DNA of 64,000 bases. It comes from Hyphomicrobiales bacterium. GTDB taxonomy: Bacteria > Pseudomonadota > Alphaproteobacteria > Rhizobiales > Devosiaceae. A program made the position numbers and the translations under genes. Location: the NCBI GenBank assembly GCA_027487555.1, contig JAIYDI010000042.1, forward strand, positions 1 to 64,000, read 5' to 3'. The notes under the pieces were generated by a model. That model had not been told where the DNA came from. It did no database searches and was given only the letters and a program-made list of their open reading frames with translations. Below are positions 46,056-57,670 of the stretch, piece by piece. How positions within the stretch are numbered: position 1 is the stretch's first letter; each line of letters opens with the position of its first letter.

Positions 46056-46604
46056 CTAGATCCGCTGCATAAGACGGGTGAACATCAGCAGGCCTTCAGG
46101 CCACGGGCCGTGGCCGGACGAGATGTTGATGTGCCCGGCATTGTGCGCCAGGTGCAGTTCCGAGCCCCACGAGGCTGCGAGATCGGCCGCGCGTTCGGGC
46201 GTGACGTAGCTGTCATTGGTGGAGGCAACGAGCAGGGAGGGAAAGGGCAGGGGATCGCGCGGTACGTCCGCGAAGCCCGTGACCCCCTCCGGGATCGCCA
46301 CGTTCTCGAAATCCGGCGGCGAGACGAGGAACGCCCCGACCACTTTGCCCTTCGGCAAACTCGGCGCAGCAAAAACCACCGCCAGCACGGCGAGCGAATG
46401 CGCGACCAGCACCACCGGCTTTTCGGCGCCGCTTACGGCCGCTTGCGTCGCAGTGACCCAGTCCGCCCTTTGGGGGCGGTCCCACTCGAATTGCTCGACG
46501 ATCCGCCCGGTGGAGAATTTCTCGGCCCAGCGGTGCTGCCAGTGGCCCGGGCCGGAATTGCCGAGGCCGGGCAGGATGAGGATTTCGGCTTCGCTGATCT
46601 TCAC
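46056..46604 (-). CDS. RBBP9/YdeN-type alpha/beta hydrolase
   Basis: A 182-aa serine hydrolase of the RBBP9/YdeN family. The start ILILPGLGNSGPGHWQHRWAEKF is diagnostic. The nucleophile is Ser in VLVAHSLAVLAV; Asp in VASTNDSYVTPERA and His in HNAGHINISSGHGPWPEG complete the triad. The start is GTG 46604, 12 bases past the parC stop, so the genes are probably cotranscribed. Substrates of this family are poorly known. Confidence 0.88.
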   Translation of the reverse strand: MKISEAEILILPGLGNSGPGHWQHRWAEKFSTGRIVEQFEWDRPQRADWVTATQAAVSGAEKPVVLVAHSLAVLAVVFAAPSLPKGKVVGAFLVSPPDFENVAIPEGVTGFADVPRDPLPFPSLLVASTNDSYVTPERAADLAASWGSELHLAHNAGHINISSGHGPWPEGLLMFTRLMQRI

Positions 46605-46615
46605 TGGCCTGACCC

Positions 46616-48886
46616 TTACCCGACGAAACGATTGTTGCGCGGGAAGCCCGAGGGCACCTGACGCCCGGCGGTGGCGCGGTCGCCCAGCCACTCGGTGAGT
46701 TCGGTCACCGTGCGCGTGAAGCTGCGGCCCGACGAATCGCTCCAGGTGAGGCCAGTGTCCTTTGAGAACACCTTGAGGTCGCTGAGCCCGCCATCCTTGT
46801 AGCGCTGCAGCCGGACACCCTTGCCACGGGTCATCTCGACCACCTGCGCCAGCGGGAAGACCAGCAGCTTGCGGTTCTCGCCCACGACGGCGACCATGTC
46901 ACCTTCCGCCGGAACGATCAGCTTCGCCTCCTCGCCATCGCCGACGTTGAGCACCTGCTTGCCCTTGCGGGTATTGGCGACGAGCTCATCCTCCGCGACC
47001 AGGAAGCCATCGCCCTTCCGCGACGCGACGAGGCGCTTCTTGCCGGGCCGATAGACGAAGATGTCGATCACTTCCTGGCTTTCCTCGATATCGGCCATCA
47101 GCCGCACCGGCTCGCCCTGGCTTCGGCCACCCGGCAGGCGATCGCCAGCCAGCGTGAACACCTTGCCTCCTGTGGTGAGCAGCAGCAGCTTGTCGGTCGT
47201 CTGCGCGTGCACGAACAGCTTCAGCCGGTCACCGGTCTTGAAGCCCTTGTCATCGATATCGGCGGTGTGGCCCTTGATGGCGCGGATCCAGCCCTTCTCC
47301 GACAGGATCACCGTGATCGGCTCGCGCTCGATCATCGCGGTGGCGACATCGTCGAGGTTCACCTCGTTCGGCGTGGCGAAATCCGTCCGCCTGCACCATT
47401 TCGGGTGCTTGGTCACGCCGTCCTTGAGGAACTTCGGATAGGCCTTCTTCAACTCGCCGATCTGCTTGGTGATCTCGCCCCACTGCTTCTTGTCCGACGC
47501 GAGCAGGGCCTCGAGATGCCCCTTCTCCTCGCTCAGTTGCTTGTGCTCCTGCCTAAGCTCGATTTCCTCGAGCTTGCGCAGCGAGCGCAGCCGCATGTTG
47601 AGGATGGCTTCGGCCTGGTTGTCGGAGAGGCTGAAAGTCGCCATCAGCGAGGCCTTGGCGTCATCCTCCTCGCGGATGATGCGGATCACCTCGTCGAGGT
47701 TGAGATAGGCGATGATGTAGCCGTCAAGCACTTCGAGCCGGCGGGCTATTTCGGCGAGGCGGTGCGCGGTGCGGCGGAGCAGCACATCCTTGCGGTGCTC
47801 GAGCCAGGCAACCAGCGCCTCCTTGAGGCTCATCACCTTGGGCACGACGCCCTTGTCGAGCAGGTTCATGTTGAGCGGAATGCGCTGCTCAAGCTCGCTG
47901 AGCTTGAACAGTTGTTCCATCAATATCGCCGGATCGACCGTGCCGGCGCGCGGTTCTATGACGAGGCGGATATCGTCGGCGCTCTCGTCGCGGATGTCTT
48001 TCAGCAGCGGCAGCTTCTTGGCCAGCAGCAGCTCGGCGATCTTCTCGACGAGGCGCGACTTCTGCACACCATACGGGATCTCGGTGACGACGATCTGGTA
48101 GACGCCGCGGCCCTTGTCCTCGCGCACCCAGCGCGCCCGGACACGGAACGAGCCGCGGCCCGTCTCATAGGCGTTTGCAATGCTGGCATGGTCGTCGACG
48201 ATCAGCCCGCCGGTCGGGAAATCCGGGCCCGGGACGAATTGTGTCAGCGCGGTCGACGTCGCTTCTGGATGCATGATCAGGTGCAGCGCCGCGTCGCAGA
48301 GTTCGGCGACATTGTGCGGTGGCACCGAGGTCGCCATGCCCACGGCGATGCCCTGCGAGCCATTGGCGAGCAGGTTCGGGAAGTTTGCCGGCAAAACGAT
48401 CGGCTCTTCGGTCGAGCCGTCATAGTTTGGCTTGAAATCGACCGCGTCCTCGGTGATGCCCTCGAGCAGCCGCAACGCCACATCGGTCATGCGGGTTTCG
48501 GTGTAGCGCATGGCTGCCGCGCCATCGCCGTCGATATTGCCGAAATTGCCCTGGCCGTCGGCCAAGGGGTAGCGCATCGAGAAATCCTGCGCGAGGCGCA
48601 CCAGCGCGTCATAGATCGACTGGTCGCCATGCGGATGGAACGAGCCCATCACATCGCCGACGATCTTGGCGGATTTCTTGTAGGCGCCATCGGGGTCGAG
48701 CCGCAGCAGCCGCATGCCGTGAAGGATACGGCGGTGCACCGGCTTCAACCCGTCGCGGGCATCGGGCAGGGCGCGCTGCGTAATGGTCGAGAGCGCATAA
48801 GAGAGATAACGCTCCTCGAGCGCCTCGCGCAGGTCTACAACCTCGCGGGCATCGTCGGGCGGCGTTGTGTCGGACTTGTCAGCCAT
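46616..48886 (-). CDS. parC: DNA topoisomerase IV subunit A
   Basis: A 756-aa subunit that cuts and rejoins DNA to unlink daughter chromosomes, together with ParE. The active Tyr lies in the [18 protein letters not shown] segment near residue 124. The N-terminal [30 protein letters not shown] is typical. ParC over GyrA is favoured by the C-terminal pinwheel being short and lacking a clear GyrA box, and by length. ATG 48886 is used, as the GTG at 48892 is less likely. The RBBP9-type gene follows closely. Confidence 0.94.
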   Translation of the reverse strand: MADKSDTTPPDDAREVVDLREALEERYLSYALSTITQRALPDARDGLKPVHRRILHGMRLLRLDPDGAYKKSAKIVGDVMGSFHPHGDQSIYDALVRLAQDFSMRYPLADGQGNFGNIDGDGAAAMRYTETRMTDVALRLLEGITEDAVDFKPNYDGSTEEPIVLPANFPNLLANGSQGIAVGMATSVPPHNVAELCDAALHLIMHPEATSTALTQFVPGPDFPTGGLIVDDHASIANAYETGRGSFRVRARWVREDKGRGVYQIVVTEIPYGVQKSRLVEKIAELLLAKKLPLLKDIRDESADDIRLVIEPRAGTVDPAILMEQLFKLSELEQRIPLNMNLLDKGVVPKVMSLKEALVAWLEHRKDVLLRRTAHRLAEIARRLEVLDGYIIAYLNLDEVIRIIREEDDAKASLMATFSLSDNQAEAILNMRLRSLRKLEEIELRQEHKQLSEEKGHLEALLASDKKQWGEITKQIGELKKAYPKFLKDGVTKHPKWCRRTDFATPNEVNLDDVATAMIEREPITVILSEKGWIRAIKGHTADIDDKGFKTGDRLKLFVHAQTTDKLLLLTTGGKVFTLAGDRLPGGRSQGEPVRLMADIEESQEVIDIFVYRPGKKRLVASRKGDGFLVAEDELVANTRKGKQVLNVGDGEEAKLIVPAEGDMVAVVGENRKLLVFPLAQVVEMTRGKGVRLQRYKDGGLSDLKVFSKDTGLTWSDSSGRSFTRTVTELTEWLGDRATAGRQVPSGFPRNNRFVG

Positions 48887-48971
48887 GGGCACCAGTCGTC
48901 ATGCGAATCATGACCTGCACTATACCGGGACCGGGCGCGTTAAAAGCGTAACGGCTTTTGACAAACAGAAA

Positions 48972-48993
48972 GGGCGCGCCTCGCGGCGCGCCC
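48972..48993 (-). terminator. Intrinsic terminator of the BA14K gene
   Basis: GGGCGCGCC at 48972-48980 and GGCGCGCCC at 48985-48993 pair over a 4-base loop. On the minus strand TTTCTGTTTGT follows. It lies 25 bases past the stop of the BA14K gene. Confidence 0.8.
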
Positions 48994-49017
48994 CTCAAGC
49001 TATCCGGTTGTGACCGG

Positions 49018-49452
49018 TCAGAGATTGCAGCGGTGACGGTCCCCGTCATAGCCAAGATAGCTGTCCGACCGCGCATCGTAAGACTTGAAGCGAGCCTCGC
49101 AGCGATCGACGTGGTTCGACCAGCTGCCGCCTGAGCCGTAGCTCTCGTTGGAATTGCTTATCGAGTTGGCGATGCCGAGGCCAAGCGCGAGACCGAACAG
49201 GCCAAAGCCGACATTGCCGACGTCCGAGCGGTTCCACAGGTACCAGTTGCGGTAGTCGCTGCGCGACCAGTGATGCCGGTTCTGCCGCCAGTCACGGCAC
49301 CCGCGGGCCCGTGGGTGGATGTCGCAATAGTCGCCGATATAGCGGTCCTGCTGGCCGAAGCTGAGCGTGACGGACGCAGCCTGTGCCGGGGCGGGCAGCG
49401 CCACCACCCCAGCGAGGCAGCTGGTGACGATAGCCGAGACGAGCTTATGCAT
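49018..49452 (-). CDS. BA14K family exported protein
   Basis: A 144-aa protein with a signal peptide (cleavage near residue 26, AQAAS). The C-terminus has the BA14K signature HVDRCEARFKSYDARSDSYLGYDGDRHRC; Brucella BA14K is an immunoreactive lectin-like protein. The middle contains an Arg/His/Trp-rich stretch (RQNRHHWSRSDYRNWYLW) and a Gly-rich single hydrophobic segment GFGLFGLALGLGIANSIS that could anchor it. CAGGAG precedes ATG 49452. Single gene with its own terminator. Confidence 0.88.
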   Translation of the reverse strand: MHKLVSAIVTSCLAGVVALPAPAQAASVTLSFGQQDRYIGDYCDIHPRARGCRDWRQNRHHWSRSDYRNWYLWNRSDVGNVGFGLFGLALGLGIANSISNSNESYGSGGSWSNHVDRCEARFKSYDARSDSYLGYDGDRHRCNL

Positions 49453-49808
49453 GATGGGCTCCTGTATTGTTTCGCTGCGCTCTGTCGACGCAGGCTGTGT
49501 GCCCGGAACAACGCGGCCGGCCGCGTATGGTTGCCGCAGGGGTGGGCGAGGGCCTTCCGCTTCCGACAATTTTCTGCGATACAAATCCCTGTTCGCGCGA
49601 CTGGCGAGATCAGATGGGACACCATCGGGGAACGCGAACACCAGCTGCCGCTCGCCTGGGCACCCGTTTGTTTTACTCAGGGAGCCCGCATGCCCTTATC
49701 CATCACATTGCTGTCGCTGGCCGTCACCAGCTTGGAAATCGACAAAGCTGCGTGCTACACGCTCGCCAACCTGTCCGACTGTCATCATTACACTTCCGGG
49801 AGCCGCCG
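49453..49808. other. 356-bp leader region between BA14K and glyA
   Basis: This gap separates divergent BA14K and glyA promoters. No gene is supported. The last bases CGGGAGCCGCCG provide the glyA ribosome site. I see no recognisable riboswitch fold. Confidence 0.4.
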
Positions 49809-51110
<1,302 letters not shown>

Positions 51111-51123
51111 CGACGTGGGGCGG

Positions 51124-51140
51124 GGGCCGGTCGCCGGCCC
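51124..51140 (+). terminator. GC hairpin after glyA
   Basis: GGGCCGG (51124-51130) and CCGGCCC (51134-51140) pair around TCG, 14 bases past the glyA stop. Without a T-run it is only a possible terminator, and nrdR may be partly cotranscribed. Confidence 0.35.
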
Positions 51141-51218
51141 TCGCCAGTCTCGGGCCCGGCGCCACTGGCAAAGAGCCTGCCAAACTCCAGATATGCTTTA
51201 GCCGGCCCGGAGGCCCCG

Positions 51219-51701
51219 ATGCGCTGCCCCTATTGCGGCAATGACGACACGCAGGTGAAGGACAGTCGCCCGACCGAGGACTCCAACTCGATCCGCCGCC
51301 GCCGCATCTGCCCCAGCTGTGGCGGCCGCTTCACCACATTCGAGCGCGTGCAGCTACGCGAACTGAGTGTAGTCAAGAAATCTGGGCGCAAGGTGCCGTT
51401 CGATCGAGACAAGCTCGCGCGCTCGGTGAATACCGCGCTGAGGAAGCGCGACGTGGCACCGGAACGTGTCGAGCGCATGTTGTCGGGCGTCGTGCGGCAG
51501 CTCGAAAGCCTCGGTGAGAACGAGATCAGCTCCGAGCAGATCGGTGCCTTCGTGATGGAGGGGCTCAAGGAACTCGACGACGTCGCCTTCGTGCGCTTCG
51601 CCTCGGTATATCGGAATTTCTCGGCCGCCGATGACTTTCGCAGCTTCCTCACCGAGCTGGCCCAGGGCATGCCGCTGAGCAAGCACGACGCAGAAGACTG
51701 A
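51219..51701 (+). CDS. nrdR: Transcriptional repressor NrdR
   Basis: A 160-aa zinc-ATP-cone regulator of ribonucleotide reductase genes. The zinc ribbon Cys are C3, C6, C31 and C34 (MRCPYCGND and [15 protein letters not shown]). The ATP-cone follows from [20 protein letters not shown] to about residue 140. Its place after glyA is the conserved Rhizobiales order. The riboflavin genes that often follow nrdR are missing here and nusB comes next. Confidence 0.97.
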   Translation: MRCPYCGNDDTQVKDSRPTEDSNSIRRRRICPSCGGRFTTFERVQLRELSVVKKSGRKVPFDRDKLARSVNTALRKRDVAPERVERMLSGVVRQLESLGENEISSEQIGAFVMEGLKELDDVAFVRFASVYRNFSAADDFRSFLTELAQGMPLSKHDAED

Positions 51702-51901
51702 GCCTCCCCGCAGCGCTTTCGCCTCTCTGCCGTTGCGTATGGCGCGCCGCTTCGCTAAGTGGGCGCACCACTCATGGCGCTCACCGAACGCCTGCCAACG
51801 CGTTCTGCTTCGCAAGCGCAACCCGACACAACCCGACTCAGTCCATTCTTGCTGCTAATGCGTGTACTGATCCGGGTGCATGACCTGATTTGAGAGACGA
51901 C

Positions 51902-52405
51902 ATGGCTAACCCTATCGCCCGCGACACGACCCCGATCCGCCCAGCCAACCAGCGTGGTGCGGCGCGGCTCGCGGCTGTGCAGGCGCTGTACCAGATGGAT
52001 GTCGGCCGCCAATCGCTCGAGGACACGCTCAGCCAGTTCGCCGCGATCCACAAGACGCGCGAAGTGGAGGGCGAGGAGTACCTCCCCGCCGATGCGGACT
52101 TCTTCAAGCAGATCGTTTCGGGGGTGATCCGCGCCCAGTTGGACATCGACCCGGCGATCGATGCGTCGCTGAAGGATGACTGGCCGATGTCACGCATCGA
52201 CGCCACCCTGCGAGCCATCCTGCGCGCCGCGACCTTCGAGCTGGTGCGGCGCAAGGATATTCCAGCGCGTGTCGTGATCACCGAGTATATCGATGTGGCG
52301 AAGGCCTTCTTCGACGAGGACGTGACCCGCATGGTCAACGGCGTCCTCGACAATGTCGCACGCAATGCCGGCCGCGAGAACGAACAGACTCCCAAGCAGA
52401 AGTAG
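51902..52405 (+). CDS. nusB: Transcription antitermination factor NusB
   Basis: A 167-aa all-helical RNA-binding protein that forms the rRNA antitermination complex with S10. Motifs are RGAARLAAVQALYQMDVG, MSRIDATLRAILRAATFEL and VITEYIDVAKAFFDEDVTRMVNGVLDNVAR. ATG 51902 has GAGAGACGAC upstream. It is 200 bp downstream of nrdR with no riboflavin synthase genes between. Confidence 0.96.
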   Translation: MANPIARDTTPIRPANQRGAARLAAVQALYQMDVGRQSLEDTLSQFAAIHKTREVEGEEYLPADADFFKQIVSGVIRAQLDIDPAIDASLKDDWPMSRIDATLRAILRAATFELVRRKDIPARVVITEYIDVAKAFFDEDVTRMVNGVLDNVARNAGRENEQTPKQK

Positions 52406-52463
52406 GGGCAGGGGACTGATGCCGTCCCCGGCGGGGAGGGCTGGTACCGCGGCTTGGCCCCGG

Positions 52464-52913
52464 TCAAATCGACGAGATCAGCGCATCGATGAACGAGCGG
52501 TCTTCGCCATAGGACGGCGTGCGGCGGCTTTCTATGGTGATGGCCTTGCCATCCTTCACGCTCAGGCGCTCGGTGTCCTTCACGCGGTTGTTCTTGTCGA
52601 AATACACCACCAGCACGGTGCGCTCCTTGTTGAGTTCCATGCCGAAGGCGGTCTGCTGGATCTTTTCGCCGATATAGTACCAAGCGCTTTCCGAGACGAA
52701 GGCGTTGGTCACCTGCGGCGAACCAAGCACTGCGGTAACGAGCGCGGCGCTCTGCCCGACGCGGATCTGCCGTACGGCGTCTTCGCTCAGGTCATAGCCG
52801 CGCGAGCGGCTCTGGACGACCGAAAGGCCGCTGGTGCACGCCGAGAGCGTGACCGCGAGCACAACGGCTGCGGCGACCGGGAAGGCGTAGCGGAGTTTGT
52901 GTGAGTGCCTCAA
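52464..52913 (-). CDS. bamE: Outer-membrane assembly lipoprotein BamE (SmpA/OmlA)
   Basis: A lipoprotein of about 149 aa in the BAM complex that inserts outer-membrane proteins. A signal peptide ends in the lipobox LSAC, and the mature part has the SmpA_OmlA pattern GYDLSEDAVRQIRVGQSAALVTAVLGSPQ, AWYYIGEK and TVLVVYFDKNNRVKDTERL. The start is probably TTG 52913 with GGGAAAG upstream, as no ATG fits; this is not certain. It is divergent from the bc1 chaperone gene. In relatives bamE lies beside this chaperone, so the order is conserved. Confidence 0.88.
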   Translation of the reverse strand: MRHSHKLRYAFPVAAAVVLAVTLSACTSGLSVVQSRSRGYDLSEDAVRQIRVGQSAALVTAVLGSPQVTNAFVSESAWYYIGEKIQQTAFGMELNKERTVLVVYFDKNNRVKDTERLSVKDGKAITIESRRTPSYGEDRSFIDALISSI

Positions 52914-53066
52914 TTTGACTTTCCCGATGGCTTGCGAATAGAACCCGACCCGTCGGCCGCCGGACTGTTTAGCTGCCAATTCCATGCTCTGGCAAGCTGG
53001 CTTGGCCCCAAGCCCCAACCGGTCCAAATCGGCCTTTTCCCCGTATTCCCTGCCGGAGCATCGGCG

Positions 53067-53612
53067 ATGATATTGAACTTGTTCAGAAAAAATCCGGCGA
53101 GTGACGCAGTTCACGCGGTCTACCGGGCTATTGTGGCGCAATCCCGGCAGCCGGTGTTCTATGCCGAGTGGGGCGTGCCGGATACGGTGACCGGCCGCTT
53201 CGACATGATCACCTTGCATATGGGCTTGCTGTTCCGGCGCCTCAGGCGCAGCGGTAAAGCGCCGCAGGAGTTCGCGCAGGCGCTTTTCGATCTGTTTTTC
53301 AAGGACATGGATCGGTCGCTGCGTGAGATGGGGGTCTCCGATCTGGGCGTGCCCAAGAAGATTCAGGGCATGGGCAATGTGTTTTACGGCCTGTTGGGCA
53401 AGGTCAACGACGCGCTCGATGCCGGTGACGAACGCGAGCTCGACGCAGTGATCGCACGCAATCTGTTTGCCGAGAAGCCCGCGGAGGACACCTCGCAGCT
53501 GGCGCGCTACCTCGCACGGCAATCGCAATATCTCGCCACTCAGAAGATTGAGTCGCTGATGGCAGCCGATATCCACTGGGCCCCTGTGCTGAACGGGGAG
53601 GAGGCAGAATGA
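53067..53612 (+). CDS. Ubiquinol-cytochrome c chaperone (CBP3 family)
   Basis: A 181-aa protein of the CBP3/ubiquinol-cytochrome c chaperone family, aiding assembly of the bc1 complex. The signature blocks are FDMITLHMGLLFRRLRRSG, QALFDLFFKDMDRSLREMGVSDLGVPKKIQGMGNVFYG and LARYLARQSQYLA. GGAG lies about 8 bases before ATG 53067. Its stop overlaps the DUF177 start by 4 bases. Confidence 0.92.
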   Translation: MILNLFRKNPASDAVHAVYRAIVAQSRQPVFYAEWGVPDTVTGRFDMITLHMGLLFRRLRRSGKAPQEFAQALFDLFFKDMDRSLREMGVSDLGVPKKIQGMGNVFYGLLGKVNDALDAGDERELDAVIARNLFAEKPAEDTSQLARYLARQSQYLATQKIESLMAADIHWAPVLNGEEAE

Positions 53613-54145
53613 GCAGCCGTATCCATATCCACGACGCAGGCATAAGGCTCGATTCCATGCCGACCAATGGCCGCGATCTGGCGCTGACGGTCGATGCCGA
53701 CACCCGCGCCGCCATCGCCGAATTCCTCGAAATCACTTCAGTCGAGCGACTGACCGTAGCGCTGCACGCCGTACGCTTTCGCGGCGGCATGCGCGTCAGT
53801 GGCCAGCTTGACGCGGAAATAGCGCAACCGAGCGTCGTCTCGCTCGAGCCGGTGCGGCAGAAGATCGTCGAGCCGGTGGATCGTATCTTCCTGCCTGGCG
53901 CCGAAAAGGATTTTGCCGACGACGCGGATACCGACGTGTTTGTAGACCCGGACGGCGAGGATATCCCGGACCATTTCGATGGCAACGAGGCGGATCTGAG
54001 CGACCTCATCATCGAGACGCTATCACTCGCCATCGACCCATATCCCCGCCTCAACGGCGAAGAGATTCCGGCCGAACTCAATCCCGAAGACCCGGATGAC
54101 CGTCCTTTTGCCGCACTCAAGGTGTTGAAGGGCGACAAGAAATAG
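53609..54145 (+). CDS. DUF177 (YceD) family protein
   Basis: A 178-aa protein of the DUF177/YceD family, which is linked to 23S rRNA accumulation and ribosome biogenesis. The recognisable region is ITSVERLTVALHAVRFRGGMRVSGQLDAEIAQPSVVSLEPVRQ, then an acidic stretch and the end PFAALKVLKGDKK. In most bacteria it is followed by rpmF (L32) and plsX; here plsX follows without rpmF. It is translationally coupled to the chaperone gene upstream (ATGA overlap). Confidence 0.92.
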   Translation: MSSRIHIHDAGIRLDSMPTNGRDLALTVDADTRAAIAEFLEITSVERLTVALHAVRFRGGMRVSGQLDAEIAQPSVVSLEPVRQKIVEPVDRIFLPGAEKDFADDADTDVFVDPDGEDIPDHFDGNEADLSDLIIETLSLAIDPYPRLNGEEIPAELNPEDPDDRPFAALKVLKGDKK

Positions 54146-54260
54146 CAGTTCGGGCCCCAGGCGCGGCCGGGGAGTACCGGCGCACTCTACTTGTTTGCCC
54201 TTGGCGAATGGGTATGTTGGCGCCGACCCCGGCTGGGGCTAACGCTTGAAGCGGCGGGAC

Positions 54261-55355
54261 ATGAGCGAGTCGATCCGAATATCAGTGGATGCCATGGGGG
54301 GCGACAAGGGGCCGCGCGTGGCGGTGGAAGGCGCGCGGCTGTTTTTGCGCGAGCGCCGAAATGTGACCTTCATTTTCCACGGACGCGCCCCCGAGGTCGA
54401 GCCGCTCATCGCCGAGTTCCCAGAGCTGGTGCCGATTTCGCGTGTCGTTCACTGTGACAACGTCATTGCCATGGATGACAAGCCGTCGAACGCTCTCAGA
54501 AAGGGCCGCGGCAATTCATCCATGTGGGCGGCGCTGCAATCGGTGAAGGATGGCGAGGCCGACTTCGCCATTTCCGGGGGCAATACCGGCGCGCTCATGG
54601 CCATGGCGACGTTCTGCCTCCGCCCGATCGAGGGCATTTCCCGCCCTGCCATAGCAGCGATCTGGCCGACTTTGCGCACCGACATCGTCGTACTCGATGT
54701 GGGCGCGACGGTGGGGGGCGACGCCAAGCAGTTGACCGATTTCTCGATCCTCGGCGCGGCGCTTGCCCGTGCCCTTTTCGATCAGGAACTGCCGACAGTG
54801 GGCCTGCTCAATGTCGGCACCGAGGAAGTGAAGGGCCGCGACGAGGTCAAGGAGGCCGCGCGCATCCTGCAGCAGGCATCCGGCTCGGGCTTTGCCTATC
54901 ACGGCTTCGTCGAGGGCGATGATATCGGCAAGGGCACGGTCGACGTCGTTGTCACCGAGGGTTTCGCCGGCAATATTGCATTGAAGACCGCCGAGGGCAC
55001 TGCCCGGCAGGTCGGCACCTATATCCGCGAGGCGCTGAAGGCCGATATCGTCTCGATGGTCGGCGCCGCGATCGCCAGCCAGGCCCTGCAGGCGCTCAAG
55101 CGCAAGCTCGACCCTCGCAACATCAATGGCGGTGTGTTCCTCGGCCTGAACGGCGTGGTGATCAAGTCGCATGGCGGTACCGACGAGGTGGGCTTCAAGG
55201 GGGCCCTTGGCCTTGGCTACGAGATGGCCCGCAACCGCGTCATGGACAAGATTGCCGAGGGCATGCGGCGTTTCCCGACGCTCGGGAATGCTGCGGCCGT
55301 TCCAGTCACCGTCACCGTCACCGCTGCCGCCGAACCAGAAGCGAGACCCGCGTGA
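54261..55355 (+). CDS. plsX: Phosphate acyltransferase PlsX
   Basis: A 364-aa enzyme making acyl-phosphate from acyl-ACP, the first step of phospholipid synthesis by the PlsX/PlsY route. Key parts are the start [51 protein letters not shown] and the end [15 protein letters not shown]. The C-terminal tail has a run of Thr-Val repeats from three GTCACC copies near 55303. ATG 54261 starts the conserved region. The stop codon overlaps the GTG start of fabH. Confidence 0.96.
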   Translation: MSESIRISVDAMGGDKGPRVAVEGARLFLRERRNVTFIFHGRAPEVEPLIAEFPELVPISRVVHCDNVIAMDDKPSNALRKGRGNSSMWAALQSVKDGEADFAISGGNTGALMAMATFCLRPIEGISRPAIAAIWPTLRTDIVVLDVGATVGGDAKQLTDFSILGAALARALFDQELPTVGLLNVGTEEVKGRDEVKEAARILQQASGSGFAYHGFVEGDDIGKGTVDVVVTEGFAGNIALKTAEGTARQVGTYIREALKADIVSMVGAAIASQALQALKRKLDPRNINGGVFLGLNGVVIKSHGGTDEVGFKGALGLGYEMARNRVMDKIAEGMRRFPTLGNAAAVPVTVTVTAAAEPEARPA

Positions 55356-56320
55356 GCGAAAAGAAGACTTTCATCCGCAGCGTTGGTGGGTATCTGCCGG
55401 CCCAGGTGATGACCAATGACGATCTGAGCAAGATCGTCGATACGTCCGACGAGTGGATCCAGCAACGCACTGGCATCAAGCAGCGGCACATCGCTGCCGA
55501 AGGCGAGAACACCTCCGATCTCGCGGCGGCGGCAGGCCGGAAGGCGCTGGAGAATGCCGGTATAGACATCGCCGAGATCGACCTGATCATCGTCGCGACG
55601 ACCACGCCCGACATGACGTTTCCGGCAACCGCGGCAATCGTGCAGCAAAAGCTCGGCATGCATCACGGGCTGGCCTTCGATATTCAGGCCGTCTGCTCGG
55701 GCTTCGTCTATGCGATCGGCACCGCTGATTCCATGCTGAAGAACGGCCTCGCGCGTCGTGCCCTGGTCATCGGTGCCGAAACCGCAAGCCGCCTGCTCGA
55801 CTGGACCGACCGCACCACCTGCGTGCTGTTTGGCGACGGCGCCGGTGCCGTGGTGGTGGAACTTGGCAAGCCTGGTGAGGAGCGCGGCGTACTTGCTACA
55901 GCGCTCCGGTCCGATGGCCAGCACTGGAACAAGCTCTACACCGATGGCGGTCCGAGTTCGACCAAGTCGATGGGCCATATCCGCATGGAAGGCCGTGAGG
56001 TCTTCAAGCATGCCGTCGGCATGATTACCGATGTGGTCTACAAGGTGCTGGACGACACCGGCCACACCATTGCCGATCTGGACTGGTTCGTCCCGCACCA
56101 GGCCAACAGGCGCATCATCGATGGCGCCGGCCAGAAGCTCGGCCTGCCGCCCGAGAAAGTGGTGGTCACGGTCGATCGCCACGCCAACACGTCGGCCGCA
56201 TCGGTGCCGCTGGCGCTTGCCGCGGCCGTCGCCGATGGGCGCATCAAGCGCGGCGACCTGGTGATGATCGAGGCGATGGGGGGTGGCTTCACCTGGGGCG
56301 CGTCGCTCATTCGCTGGTAA
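55352..56320 (+). CDS. fabH: Beta-ketoacyl-ACP synthase III
   Basis: A 322-aa enzyme starting fatty-acid synthesis by joining acetyl-CoA and malonyl-ACP. The triad is Cys115 in DIQAVCSGF, His249 in VPHQANRRI and Asn278 in [22 protein letters not shown] is the standard end. The GTG start overlaps the plsX stop, so the two are translationally coupled. Confidence 0.97.
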   Translation: MSEKKTFIRSVGGYLPAQVMTNDDLSKIVDTSDEWIQQRTGIKQRHIAAEGENTSDLAAAAGRKALENAGIDIAEIDLIIVATTTPDMTFPATAAIVQQKLGMHHGLAFDIQAVCSGFVYAIGTADSMLKNGLARRALVIGAETASRLLDWTDRTTCVLFGDGAGAVVVELGKPGEERGVLATALRSDGQHWNKLYTDGGPSSTKSMGHIRMEGREVFKHAVGMITDVVYKVLDDTGHTIADLDWFVPHQANRRIIDGAGQKLGLPPEKVVVTVDRHANTSAASVPLALAAAVADGRIKRGDLVMIEAMGGGFTWGASLIRW

Positions 56321-56537
56321 CGCCCGCCGCCCGCATGTCAGCCGATGCGGCGGCACTGCCGTATCCGGCTCAACGGCCGGTCTTCTCGCGCAACTGGCAG
56401 CAAATCTTCCGAACAGTCTCTAGTCTTTGATAGCAAAGCGAGATTGCCAGCGCGCGAATGCCGCGTTAGTCTTTTTGGCCAAGGCAGGTGGGGCGCTTGC
56501 CGGACGGTCCTGAGAGGCGGATAGAGGGGCGACAACC

Positions 56538-56849
56538 ATGCCGCAAAAGACGGTTACACGTGCCGACCTGGCTGAAGCAGTTTACGAGACGGTTGGGCTC
56601 TCCCGTACGGAATCTGCGGAGCTGGTGGAGCGGGTTCTCGATCTCATCGGGGAAGCGCTGATCAAGGGCGAGCACGTCAAGCTCTCGTCTTTCGGATCGT
56701 TCCAGGTGCGCTCAAAGAACGAGCGCATCGGGCGCAACCCCAAGACCGGAGAGGAAGTGCCGATCCTGCCGCGACAGGTGCTCGTCTTCAAGCCGAGCAA
56801 CGTGTTGAAATCCAAGATCAACAAATCTATGGTCCGGTCTGGAAAATAA
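56538..56849 (+). CDS. ihfA: Integration host factor subunit alpha
   Basis: A 103-aa DNA-bending protein forming a dimer with IHF-beta. Typical sequence includes [52 protein letters not shown] and [12 protein letters not shown]. It lies between fabH and merR, the standard alphaproteobacterial order. A 217-bp gap after fabH suggests its own promoter. Confidence 0.97.
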   Translation: MPQKTVTRADLAEAVYETVGLSRTESAELVERVLDLIGEALIKGEHVKLSSFGSFQVRSKNERIGRNPKTGEEVPILPRQVLVFKPSNVLKSKINKSMVRSGK

Positions 56850-56875
56850 CCCTTTTCCGGAAACGGTGAGTCCTT

Positions 56876-57406
56876 TTGGACAAGTCTCCAGAAGCCTTTC
56901 GGACGATTTCTGAGGCGGCCGACGAACTCGATCTGCCGCAACATGTGCTGCGCTTCTGGGAAACGCGGTTCGCTACGATTCGTCCGTTGAAGCGCGGCGG
57001 CGGGCGGCGCTACTACCGGCCAGAAGACGTCTTGCTGCTCAAGGGCATCCGCTATCTGCTCTACGACCGGGGCTTCACGATCAAGGGCGTACAGAAGATC
57101 CTCAAGGATCATGGCGCCCGCTACGTGATCGGTATCGGCGAGGGGCGCCCAGTCGAGTCGCTGCCATTGCCTGAGCCCGATATGGGGCCGGATGATCTCG
57201 GCGAGCCCGAAGTTGCCTTCGAGCCCGATGCCGACGAGAAAAGCGAGACGGCGGCTGAGCTGCCTGCCCCTTCTCGCGGGCTATTCGGTCTGAAGCCGAA
57301 GCAGGCCGGCGCCGGCTTGACGCATCGGGACCGCGAACGATTGAACGACGTGCTGCGCGATCTGCTCGACGCCAAGCGCCTGCTCGACCGTGCCCGCGAG
57401 AACTGA
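56876..57406 (+). CDS. MerR family transcriptional regulator
   Basis: A 176-aa protein of the MerR type. The winged-helix begins [33 protein letters not shown] and continues [40 protein letters not shown]. The rest is low-complexity and acidic with no metal-binding Cys, so it is not a metal sensor. The start is TTG 56876, with GGTGAG upstream. It follows ihfA by 26 bp, a conserved pairing in alphaproteobacteria; its targets are not known. Confidence 0.9.
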   Translation: MDKSPEAFRTISEAADELDLPQHVLRFWETRFATIRPLKRGGGRRYYRPEDVLLLKGIRYLLYDRGFTIKGVQKILKDHGARYVIGIGEGRPVESLPLPEPDMGPDDLGEPEVAFEPDADEKSETAAELPAPSRGLFGLKPKQAGAGLTHRDRERLNDVLRDLLDAKRLLDRAREN

Positions 57407-57670
57407 GAGGATCTCGGGTTGAACAAGCGTCCGGAAAACGGGCGGACGGGGAAGCATTTGGGAATGCAGACCAACCAACAGGCGGTGCAATGCTCCCCCG
57501 TCACTTGCTCCGGGCTCGTGGACGCGATCGCCCTGAACAAAGTCAGTTTAGAGAGATGAGGATTGCATATGTTGATCTACGTCAACCTTACGCCGCGATC
57601 CGCAAAACTACTTAAATCTTGTGCTGCATATTGATATCTGCGGCTACTATTGTGCCAGAGCCCTGAGGCC

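Noticed and set aside
47207-48913. Open plus-strand frame antisense to parC
   Set aside because: Composition is typical of an antisense shadow, and parC on the other strand is unmistakable.
55303-55322. Short GTCACC tandem repeat at the end of plsX
   Set aside because: Only three copies encoding a Thr-Val tail; too short to count as a repeat element.
57569-57634. 21-codon frame between merR and ybaK
   Set aside because: No paralogue, no clear membrane helix and no conserved pattern to support it.
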